Source: Streptomyces sp. NBC_01235 (GTDB lineage: Bacteria > Actinomycetota > Actinomycetes > Streptomycetales > Streptomycetaceae). From it: a stretch of DNA of 64,000 nt. Each line of letters opens with the position of its first letter. Position 1 is the stretch's first letter. Positions 32,969 to 40,700 of the stretch are shown piece by piece. The stretch lies in NCBI RefSeq assembly GCF_035989285.1, contig NZ_CP108513.1:5580001-5644000 (forward strand), written 5' to 3'. The notes under the pieces were generated by a model, which had not been told where the DNA came from, did no database searches, and saw only the letters and a list, made by a program, of their open reading frames with translations. The translations under genes and the position numbers were made by a program.

Positions 32969-33739
32969 ATGAATCACGACTACGCGGATCTCTCGTTTAC
33001 GCAGCGTGAATGGTACCCCGACGCATACCATTTCGGGTCGGGCACCGGCCGGCCCGGCAGTCCGAGCGATGGCCTGCACGCGGGCGCCCCCTTGGAACCC
33101 CCTGATACGGGGTGGGACCCGGCCGAGGAGCTTGCCTATCTCCTGCAGGATGCCATGCCGGCGGAGCGGGCGACCGTCGTGCCGCCGCCGCGCAGCGAGC
33201 CGCCATCCGGCGTCGACTTCACCGACCCGTTGGAGAATCTGGCACAGATCACGGCACAGTTGCCGCCCATTCGACGTTCTTCTGCGGGGCACCGGAAGAT
33301 TCAAGTCGACAAACTTCGATTCAAGTGGTTGCAGACTGGCAGCTTTGTGATCGTCGCAATCGTTGCCGTCATCGTGGCGATGGTCAGCGTCTTCGGTGCC
33401 ATGGCGGCCTACGCGCCTCTGCAGCACATCACGTCCGGCGCAAAGGGCGGGAAAATCGCCTGGTGGCCTCTTCTCGTATACGGCCCCTGGATTGTGGCCT
33501 CTCTCTCCATCCTGCGCACCGCCTTGCATCGGCGCCGAGCCCTACACTCATGGTTCGTCGTTCTAATTTTTTCCTCTGTCGCGATAATGCTGTGCGTAGC
33601 TCAGGCCGAGAGGACCTTCGCCGGTATCGCCGGAGCGGCCCTGCCGGCCATCGCATCCCTGGCATGCTTCCAGCAACTTGTCCGACAAATCACATTGACC
33701 TTGCCGCCGCGAAAGAGCGCGTCCCGCCATCGGCATTAG
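32969..33739 (+). CDS. DUF2637-like membrane protein
   Basis: A 256-aa protein. A hydrophilic N-terminal half (about 1-115) is followed by four predicted helices: FVIVAIVAVIVAMVSVFGAM, WWPLLVYGPWIVASLSILRT, WFVVLIFSSVAIMLCVAQAE and IAGAALPAIASLACFQQLVR. This layout matches DUF2637 proteins common on Streptomyces plasmids and integrative elements. It sits in the island that splits the Nudix gene. No conjugation genes are seen nearby. Probably a leftover of a mobile element. Confidence 0.7.
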   Translation: MNHDYADLSFTQREWYPDAYHFGSGTGRPGSPSDGLHAGAPLEPPDTGWDPAEELAYLLQDAMPAERATVVPPPRSEPPSGVDFTDPLENLAQITAQLPPIRRSSAGHRKIQVDKLRFKWLQTGSFVIVAIVAVIVAMVSVFGAMAAYAPLQHITSGAKGGKIAWWPLLVYGPWIVASLSILRTALHRRRALHSWFVVLIFSSVAIMLCVAQAERTFAGIAGAALPAIASLACFQQLVRQITLTLPPRKSASRHRH

Positions 33740-33888
33740 CCAAGCCGCGGAGCCTCTGTACCTCGCCCCGCACCTGGGTGCGAAGCGGCTGGACAAACGG
33801 ACCGTCCACGTACGGAACGCCCATCGAGCCGGACCGACGCATGCGCCTCCGAGGCTGATGCCACCGCGGGCCACCGGATGCTCATGGT

Positions 33889-34035
33889 GAGGTGCGTCTG
33901 AACGGAGCCACCGTCAGTGGGCAGATCAATCTTGAGGACGCTGTCGTGCGGGCATCCGGCGGGACCTCCCTGCGTGGCGATTGCGTAGCCGTCGGCGGCG
34001 ACGTCAGGGCGGGTCGCAACAATGTCGTCGTCGAT
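33889..34035 (+). pseudogene. Fragment of a pentapeptide-like (membrane-associated oxidoreductase) protein, plus strand
   Basis: Translates to VRLNGATVSGQINLEDAVV, then RASGGTSLRGDCVAVGGDV, the layered A-x-I/V-x-G-x-L/I-x-L pattern of Streptomyces oxidoreductase proteins with right-handed beta-helix repeats. No start or stop fits a full gene. Confidence 0.35.
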
Positions 34036-34206
34036 GACCGAGTGATTCAACGCCAAGACGGTCCCCTGTCCATCGCCCTCCGTGCCCAGCTGCGTCCGCT
34101 CCAGGAAGAGGACCCGGGAAACCCGGGCGGACCCCAGAGCCACCATGCCTCTGACACGGCAGTCGGCCAGACCCAGCCCGCCGTCAATCTGGGCTCCGAT
34201 GGCCAT
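33990..34206 (-). pseudogene. Fragment of the same protein family on the minus strand
   Basis: Translates to AIGAQIDGGLGLADCRVRGM, VALGSARVSRVLFLERTQL and VLALNHSVIDDDIVA, a convincing match to the middle of the same family. Two oppositely oriented remnants suggest an inversion during the event that disrupted the Nudix gene. Confidence 0.45.
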
Positions 34207-34237
34207 CAGGTGTCAGGCCCGGCAGGAAGGATCGAGC

Positions 34238-34272
34238 GAGGCTCACCTGTACGAGGTGAGCCTCGTACAGGT
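34238..34272. repeat. Overlapping alternative hairpins
   Basis: GAGGCTCACCT-GTACG-AGGTGAGCCTC (34238-34264) overlaps ACCTGTACGAGG-TGAG-CCTCGTACAGGT (34245-34272). The two stems share a segment and cannot form together. No clear gene ends here. Confidence 0.7.
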
Positions 34273-34340
34273 CGGGGGCGGAGTCGAAGCAACAACCCGT
34301 AAGCAGCAGGGGGCAGTCGACGGTCCCGTGCCAGGCCCCC

Positions 34341-34562
34341 GATCTACGCCGTGCCGGCCAACGGCATCACCGACTCACAGCACCACGTCTTCCGCGCGGA
34401 CGGCGCAACCTACATCCGCCCACCCACCGAGAAGAACGATCCGACCGCATCGAGTGGATCCCCCTCAGCGACATCCGGGGAATGATCGACCGCCGCGAGA
34501 TCGTCAGCAGCGGATCCCTGGTCGGCCTCCTGTACCTCCTCATGGACGAAGCGACCCACTGA
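34341..34562 (+). pseudogene. 3' fragment of the split Nudix gene
   Basis: Matches the intact copy from GATCTACGCCG through the C terminus (LVGLLYLLMDEA). It has one base missing near 34440 (GAAGAACGATCCG against GAAGAACGAGTCTG). About 163 bp of the intact gene, including the Nudix box, have no counterpart in either fragment. Confidence 0.85.
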
Positions 34563-34909
34563 CATCAGCCGTTGCCGTCCTGCGTTGCTGTACCGCAGCG
34601 AGGCACCCTCATGCCTCCTGGTGCCGGCCCGTTGTCAGTGCCCCTTGCCGGCTTGCCCGGTGAGTGGGACCGGTCAGAGAACGTTCAAGGTCCGCGGTCA
34701 GGGAGTGGGCACAAAGGTCCCCGGGAGCCACCTCGGGACCATGCCCCAGGCCGTGGCTCCCCACCCACCTCATCACTGGCCCTGCTGCGGGGTGATCCCG
34801 TAGACGCGGCTCGACTCGGTGACCTCTCAGTGACACATGCCCACCACCCTGCGCTCTTCGAGCTGGAGGCCGAAAACGGCAGCTCCAACTCCGAGGAGGA
34901 TTTACTCAC
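34563..34909. other. 347-bp intergenic region
   Basis: No gene is supported. GAGGAGGA at 34893-34900 is the ribosome site for the beta-propeller gene. Confidence 0.5.
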
Positions 34910-36247
34910 TTGCGCATCCACAAACGTACCGCCGTCGCCGTGGCAGCGGCACTGATCGGCTCGCTGACCCTGATCGGGGCGGGGACAGCAACGGCCACGG
35001 CCGAGGAGACGAGTGTGGCGCTGCCCAGCGCCTCGTTCCGGGACATCGTCGTCGACGGAGTGCACGACCGGGTGTTCGTCAGCGACCCGACCGGCGGCAG
35101 CATCGTCGTCACCGACTACGCGGGCGCGTTTGTCCAGCAGATCACCGCCGAGGAGGGGGCCGCGGGCCTCGTGCTCTCGGCGGATTCCAGCAAGCTGTAC
35201 GTGGCCCTGTCGACGGCCGACGCAATCGCCGAGATCGACACCGCCACCCTCACCGAGACCCATCGCTACCCGACCGGCGCGGACACCTCGCCCCAGAGCC
35301 TGGCGATGGCGGGCGGCAAGCTGTGGTTCGGCTACACGGTCGGCAGCAGCGGCGGCATCGGCTCGCTCGACATAGCCTCTCCGGCCCCGGAGGCGACGCT
35401 CGTCCCGAGCGGCCGGTACTGGTACTACGCCCCGGCCCTGGCGTCGTCCCCCGCCGATCCGAACGTCCTGGTGGCGGGCGAGGAGGGCGTCAGCCCGGCA
35501 ACCCTGGCGGTCTACGACACGGCGACCGGCGGCCTGCAGAAGCGCGCCGAGCGCCTCTTCACCTCGTCGCCGTCGATCTCGTACCTCAACGACTTCGCGG
35601 TGACGGCGGACGGCCAGAACATCGTCGTAGCGGCGAACAACCCCAGCGACCACCAGATCGTCCGCCTGTCGGACCTGTCGTCGAACGGCTACTACTCGAG
35701 CTGGCAGTTTCCGAACGCGGTGGCCGTGGCGACCGACGGAACGGTGGCAACAGGCGCATCCGGCGACTTCGTAAAAACCTACCGCCCGGGCTCCACCTGG
35801 CCGTCGCTCCACGAGTACGCCGTGAACGACCTTCAGCGCGACGGCCTCGCCTGGGCCCCGGACGAGAACCGCCTCTTCGCGATCACGGGCGTGTCCTACG
35901 GCAGCGCCCCCACGCTCCACGTCCTCCCGGACGCCGGCAAGCTGGACACCACCCTCAGCTTCCAGGTCCCCGCAACCTCCCGCAAGGGCAAGGACCTGAC
36001 CATCACTGGCTGGCTGTCGGCAGCGGAGCCCTTCCCGGCAGGCACGACGGTGGAAGTGACCCGCGCGGACGCGGCACACCCGACCGGCACTCCGGTCGGC
36101 ACCTTCACCATCTCCACGGCGACGGGCGAGTTCACGTTCACGGAACAACCGCGCGAGACGGGTGACATCACCTACACCGCCACGTACAAGGGCGACGGCC
36201 AGCACATGCCCGCAACGACCCAGACGACGGTGACGATCACCAAGTAG
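34910..36247 (+). CDS. Secreted YncE-like beta-propeller protein with Ig-like C-terminal domain
   Basis: A 445-aa protein with a TTG start (GAGGAGGA 9 bases upstream). The signal peptide is RTAVAVAAALIGSLTLIGAG with an ATA-TAEE cleavage region. Residues about 35-340 form propeller blades (DIVVDGVHDRVFVSDPTGGS, LVLSADSSKLYVALSTADAI, DFAVTADGQNIVVAANNPSD). The last 100 residues are a bacterial Ig-like repeat (GKDLTITGWLSAAEPF, TYTATYKGDGQHMPATTQTT). Probably a surface or extracellular binding protein. Terminator at 36266. Confidence 0.85.
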   Translation: MRIHKRTAVAVAAALIGSLTLIGAGTATATAEETSVALPSASFRDIVVDGVHDRVFVSDPTGGSIVVTDYAGAFVQQITAEEGAAGLVLSADSSKLYVALSTADAIAEIDTATLTETHRYPTGADTSPQSLAMAGGKLWFGYTVGSSGGIGSLDIASPAPEATLVPSGRYWYYAPALASSPADPNVLVAGEEGVSPATLAVYDTATGGLQKRAERLFTSSPSISYLNDFAVTADGQNIVVAANNPSDHQIVRLSDLSSNGYYSSWQFPNAVAVATDGTVATGASGDFVKTYRPGSTWPSLHEYAVNDLQRDGLAWAPDENRLFAITGVSYGSAPTLHVLPDAGKLDTTLSFQVPATSRKGKDLTITGWLSAAEPFPAGTTVEVTRADAAHPTGTPVGTFTISTATGEFTFTEQPRETGDITYTATYKGDGQHMPATTQTTVTITK

Positions 36248-36265
36248 CCACTTTCGGCACCCCGC

Positions 36266-36300
36266 CAATGGCCCCGAACCATCCAGGTACGGGGCCATTG
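36266..36300 (+). terminator. Terminator after the beta-propeller gene
   Basis: CAATGGCCCCG / CGGGGCCATTG, an 11-bp stem with a 13-nt loop. Confidence 0.8.
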
Positions 36301-36343
36301 ACCTGAGTAGCTGTACTTCGCTGCTGTAAGACCCCAAAACACC

Positions 36344-36371
36344 AAAGGCCCCGGATCTCTCCGGGGCCTTT
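36344..36371 (-). terminator. Terminator of tRNA-Arg
   Basis: AAAGGCCCCGGA-TCTC-TCCGGGGCCTTT, a 12-bp perfect stem just downstream of the tRNA on the minus strand. Confidence 0.9.
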
Positions 36372-36379
36372 GACCTGTG

Positions 36380-36452
36380 TGCACTCGGCAGGATTCGAAC
36401 CTGCAACCTTCTGATCCGTAGTCAGATGCTCTATCCGTTAAGCTACGAGTGC
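36380..36452 (-). tRNA. tRNA-Arg(ACG)
   Basis: The minus-strand acceptor GCACTCG pairs with CGAGTGC. The anticodon stem CTGA-CTACGGA-TCAG gives anticodon ACG, the substrate of TadA. The T-arm contains GGTTCGAATCC. 73 nt; CCA is not encoded. Confidence 0.95.
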
Positions 36453-36628
36453 TTGTTATTCGGTTTTCCTGTCTTCGCTTCCGGCCCTTCCGGCCCGCTC
36501 GCGGCGACAGGAAGAACATTACATGACTGCCGCCGTCATGTGAAATCCGTTTGCCGTACCCCTTGTGACCTGGGGAAACGTCTCCATAGGGCCTCGCGGG
36601 CGCGCGCGCTGGGGACAGGGGCACACGA

Positions 36629-36658
36629 CGAAGCCCCGGTCGCCGGACCGGGGCTTCG
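36629..36658 (-). terminator. Terminator of tRNA-Ser(GCT)
   Basis: CGAAGCCCCGGT-CGCCGG-ACCGGGGCTTCG, a 12-bp stem. Confidence 0.9.
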
Positions 36659-36667
36659 ATGATCGAG

Positions 36668-36758
36668 CGGAGGCGGAGGGATTTGAACCCTCGATGGGCT
36701 TTAAGACCCAAACCGCATTAGCAGTGCGGCGCCATAGACCGGACTAGGCGACGCCTCC
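36668..36758 (-). tRNA. tRNA-Ser(GCT)
   Basis: A 91-nt type II tRNA on the minus strand. The acceptor GGAGGCG/CGCCTCC pairs perfectly. Anticodon loop CTGCTAA gives GCT for AGC/AGU. It has a long variable arm and the T-loop GGGTTCAAATCCC. Confidence 0.95.
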
Positions 36759-36915
36759 AGCACAACCCCTCGCGTGTGTGCGAGTGGTGCGTGCAGATGA
36801 TGACACAGTCGAGCGGTGCGTCACCAATCGGCATCCACGGTACTAGGCAGGCGGGCCACAGGGCAAAGCCGTTGTCGGGGCGCAACGTCGTCGAAGGCAT
36901 GGCGTTAGTCCGGTC

Positions 36916-37452
36916 ATGTTCCAGGTCATCCCGCTTCGACGGCTCGCCGTCACCGCCTCCGCCGCCTCCGTCGCCTGCGCCGCCGTGGCCGCCTCGGTGG
37001 TCGCCAGTCCCGGCACCGCGTCCGCGTATGCCGGGGCAGCCGACGTCCTCGGCGCCGTCACCGCCGTCACCCCCCTCGCGCCGCCGCCCGTCCGGGAGGA
37101 GGACCGGGTTTCCGACGATCATCTGACGGTCACCGTCCGGCACGCAGGTGGGTGGGCCGACGGAACGTTCGAGGTGTACTGCCACCCGGACGGCGGCGAT
37201 CACCCGGACGTGGGACGCGCCTGTCGCGCCGTGGACCGCAACACCCGGTGGGGCCGGGAGGCCTTCGCGCCCGCGCCTGACGGCGGCGTCTGCACCATGC
37301 GGTACGGCGGACCGGCCACCGCCCACGTCACCGGCCGCTGGGCCGGACGCCCGGTCGACGCGACGTACGACCGCAGCAACGGCTGTCAGATCGAGCGGTG
37401 GGACCGGCTCGTGCCGCTGTTGCCCGACCTGCGCCCGGCCGCCGCCCGCTGA
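36916..37452 (+). CDS. Secreted subtilisin-inhibitor-like (SSI family) protein
   Basis: A 178-aa protein with an Ala-rich signal peptide (residues about 8-35: LAVTASAASVACAAVAASVV). The SSI domain has HLTVTVRHAGGWADGTFEVY, the first Cys pair CHPDGGDHPDVGRAC, then CTMRYGGP with the second pair closing at NGCQIE. By alignment to SSI (CPMVY) the reactive-site P1 residue is Met with Arg at P1'. SSI proteins block extracellular subtilisin-like and trypsin-like proteases that help control aerial growth. The C-terminal tail differs from classic SSI. Confidence 0.85.
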   Translation: MFQVIPLRRLAVTASAASVACAAVAASVVASPGTASAYAGAADVLGAVTAVTPLAPPPVREEDRVSDDHLTVTVRHAGGWADGTFEVYCHPDGGDHPDVGRACRAVDRNTRWGREAFAPAPDGGVCTMRYGGPATAHVTGRWAGRPVDATYDRSNGCQIERWDRLVPLLPDLRPAAAR

Positions 37453-37799
37453 GAGACAGAGACGTACCGAGGGCGGTCGGCCCGGTTCCGGTCGTCCGGG
37501 GTCTCGACTGCCCCTCGGCCGGTTCCGCACGGGCGGCTCATGGCGGAAGCACCCGTTCCGTAAAACTCGTGCGAAGGTCCCGCGAAGCCTGAGCTGCCGG
37601 TCGTGCGCTACGACACGCGACGACAGGCGCGGACAGGCGCGGACATACGTTCTGTGTCACTTCGTCGTGCGAGCTGCCTCTCATCCGGCGTCGCCGGCCG
37701 GACCCCAGCCCTTAGACTCCCTCGCGTGACACGCTGCGGGCCGGTTGGCAAGATGGCCCGAGCGGTCGGCAAGTTGCGGTAACAGGAAGGAAGCGACTC
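37453..37799. other. 347-bp intergenic region
   Basis: No gene supported. A 10-bp unit GACAGGCGCG is tandemly repeated at about 37621-37645. TAGACT near 37712 could be a -10 box for the large PAS gene. AAGGAAG at 37787-37793 is its ribosome site. Confidence 0.45.
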
Positions 37800-40700
37800 G
37801 TGAGCAGCAGGCCATCCCGAGGCGCTGCTCGCCTCGCAGCCATACTCGACGCGCTTCCCGACGCGTTGGTACTGGTCAACGCCAACGGGACCGTCGTCAA
37901 CGCGAACACCATCGCGCTCGAGACCTTCGAGACGCCGGGTACGGCTCTGGTGGGGCGTGGGCTGCTCGATCTGCTGCCGCAGTTCGACTCCAAGCTCATC
38001 CCGGGCTCCATGCGGCGGCCCGATCACATGGACCCGCGCGGCCGGACCAAGCCGACCCGGATGGTCGCCCGGCGGACGGACGGCACCGAGTTCCCCGTCG
38101 AGGTCACCAGCGCGAACCTCGAGAACGGGCAGCAGGCCTACGACGGCTACGGCTACCCCTCCGCCTCCGACGAGCTGCTGATGCTCGTCGTACGCGACCT
38201 GTCCGGCACCGTGGACACCGAGGCCGAGCTGGCGCGTTCGCAGCGTCAGACCGAGATGATCCTGCGGGCCGCGTCCGAGGGGGTCGTGGGCACCGACACC
38301 GACGGGCGGATCGTGCTCGTCAACCCGGCCGCCGCCCAGATACTGGGTTATCGGGCGAGTGATCTCGGCGCCAAGGAGCTGCACGACCTCGTGCTGCACT
38401 CGCGCGCCGACGGCTCGCCGTTCCCGTACGACGAGTCGCCGCTCGCCGACACCCTGCGCTCCGGGCGCAAGCACCGGGTGCGCGGGCAGGTGCTGTGGTC
38501 CAAGAGCGGGGACAAGGTGTCGGTCGACCTGACCACCGCTCCCGTGCGCGACGGCGACCAACTCGTCGGCGCCGTCATGACCTTCACCGACCGACGGCCC
38601 TACGACGCCCTCGCCGAGGAGAAGGACGCCGTCGAGAAGCGGCACGAGGAAGAGCTGGAGAAGCTCTCCGAGGAGCACGCCTCCGACCTCACCGCACTGC
38701 GCCAGCAGCACGTCACCGAGCTCGAGGAGCTGCGCGAGCAGCACGAGGAGGAGCTCGCGGCGGGCGAGGAGCGCTATGCCGCGCTCGCGGAGCGGGAGAA
38801 GGACCGGTACGAGGCCATCGCCGGGCGGCACGAGCAGCTGCTCACCCTGCTCGGTGACTCCCTGCGCGGTCCCCTGGACGAGCTGCGCCGCGAGCTGGCC
38901 ACGCTCGCCGCGGACGACGCCGGTCAGCTGTGGCCCGAGGCCAACCAGGTGCTCCATCACCTGTCGGCGGGCTACTCGCGGATCACGACGCTCATCGACA
39001 ACGTCCTCGGGTATCAGCGTCTCGACACCGGGGCGGAGTCCGTCGTCCGGACGAAGGTGATGCTCGACGCCGTCGTCGCCGCCGGTGTCGACGGCGCGGT
39101 GGAACTCATCGGGCCGGGGCGGGTGCAGTTCGCCGTGCACGCGCCGCCCATCGAGGCCGAGGTCGACGCGCGGCTCCTGGCGACCGCGCTCGCGCATCTC
39201 GTGGCCGACGTCGCGGGCGTCGACGCCACCGGCAACGCGCCCGTCTCGGCGGGCGGATACATGGACAACACGGTCGTGGTGGCGGCCGCCCAGCGCGGCG
39301 AGGTCGTACGCATCGAGGTGCGCGGGCCGTACGCCGGCGGCGACCGGGTGCACGAGCCGATCGTGCGCGGGATCGTGCGGGCGCACGGGGGCGTGCTCCA
39401 GACGCACGAGGTGCCGGGCATGAGCGGCAGCGCGTACGTGCTGGAGGTGCCGCTCGGCGGTGGGGCGGGGGCCGTCGCGGCTCCGGCGGCCATGGCGCTG
39501 CCCGTCCTCGCGGGCGCTGCGGGCGCGGGCGCGGCCTCGGCGGAGACTCCCGGCGAACAGGGCGTCGGCGGGCGCCGACGGGCCCGGCGGTCCTCCGTGG
39601 ACGCCTTCCTGGAGAGTGACGGCCCGGGTGCCGAGGGCGGTGCCGAAGTGGAGGCTGCGGTTCCGACCGGCCGTCGGCGCAGGCGTGCCGCCTCCGCCGC
39701 CACGGCCGCGGAGGAAACACCGGGTGAGCTGCCGGCGAGCGAAAACCCGGACGGCCAGGACGGCTCCGGCGGCACCGGACGGCGGCGCGGACCGTCGGCC
39801 GAGGTCGCCGTCGTGCAGGCCGATGCGGGGGCCGTCGTGCAGGCCGACGGGGGTGTGAGCGAGGGCGCGGTCGTCACCGCCGCCGAGCACGCGGCGGGGA
39901 CCGCGGCCTCGGGGACGGGGCTCGGCGGCACCGTTCCGCCGCAGGGCGTACCGGTGCCGGGCGGACGACGGGCCCGGCACGCGCCGGAGGGCCCGCAGCC
40001 CCAGAACGCGCTGCCGCCCGCGCTGCCGGCGCTCGCGAGCGCACCGCCTGCCCCGCAGGTCCCGCAGGTCCCGCAGACGGGCACGGCGGGCACGGCGGGC
40101 ACGGGTACGGCGGGTACGGAGGCGGAGAGCGGGCAGCCGACGGGGCGCCGACGGCGCGCCCTGGCCGCGGCGAACGAGCGCGCCGCCGCGCAGGAGGCGG
40201 GGCCGCGTGCGGTGTTCGCCCTGCCGCCCGCCGAGGCGGACCGAGCGCCGGACGGTTCCGGCGCCACGAGCGCGGCCGGGCAGCCACGGACCGCGGGACC
40301 GATCCCGGCCCAGGGTCCAGGTCCGGGCCCGGGTCAAGGTCAAGGCCCCCTTCCGGTTCAGGGTCCTGTTCCGACGTCCGGCCCCCTTCCGGCTTCGGGT
40401 CCGCTTCCGGCTTCGGGTCCGCTTCCGGCGCAGGGTCCCGTTCCGGCTGCGGGAGTGGTTCAGGTGCCCGCTCAGGCTCCGATTCCCGCGCAGGCCCAGG
40501 CGCCGGTCCAGGGTTCCTCCGCGGACTCGGCGGTCGACCATGGGCGGCACGACGCCGTCCCGCACGACCAGGCCGACGACCACACCCCGCCCCAGCCGCA
40601 CCCCACGAACGCGCCCACGGGTCGCCGCCGACGGGCCGTTGCCCAGCCCGCGGAGGCCGTCGGCGCGCCCGGGCAGGTCGTTCCCGCGATGGCCCAGGCC

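Noticed and set aside
36248..36760. Integrative element at the tRNA-Arg/tRNA-Ser(GCT) pair
   Set aside because: Both tRNAs are intact, and neighbours are ordinary genes with no integrase or repeated 3' end.
37750..37780. tRNA-like string GGCCCGAGCGGTCGG before the PAS gene
   Set aside because: Only a D-arm-like fragment; no anticodon or T-arm follows.
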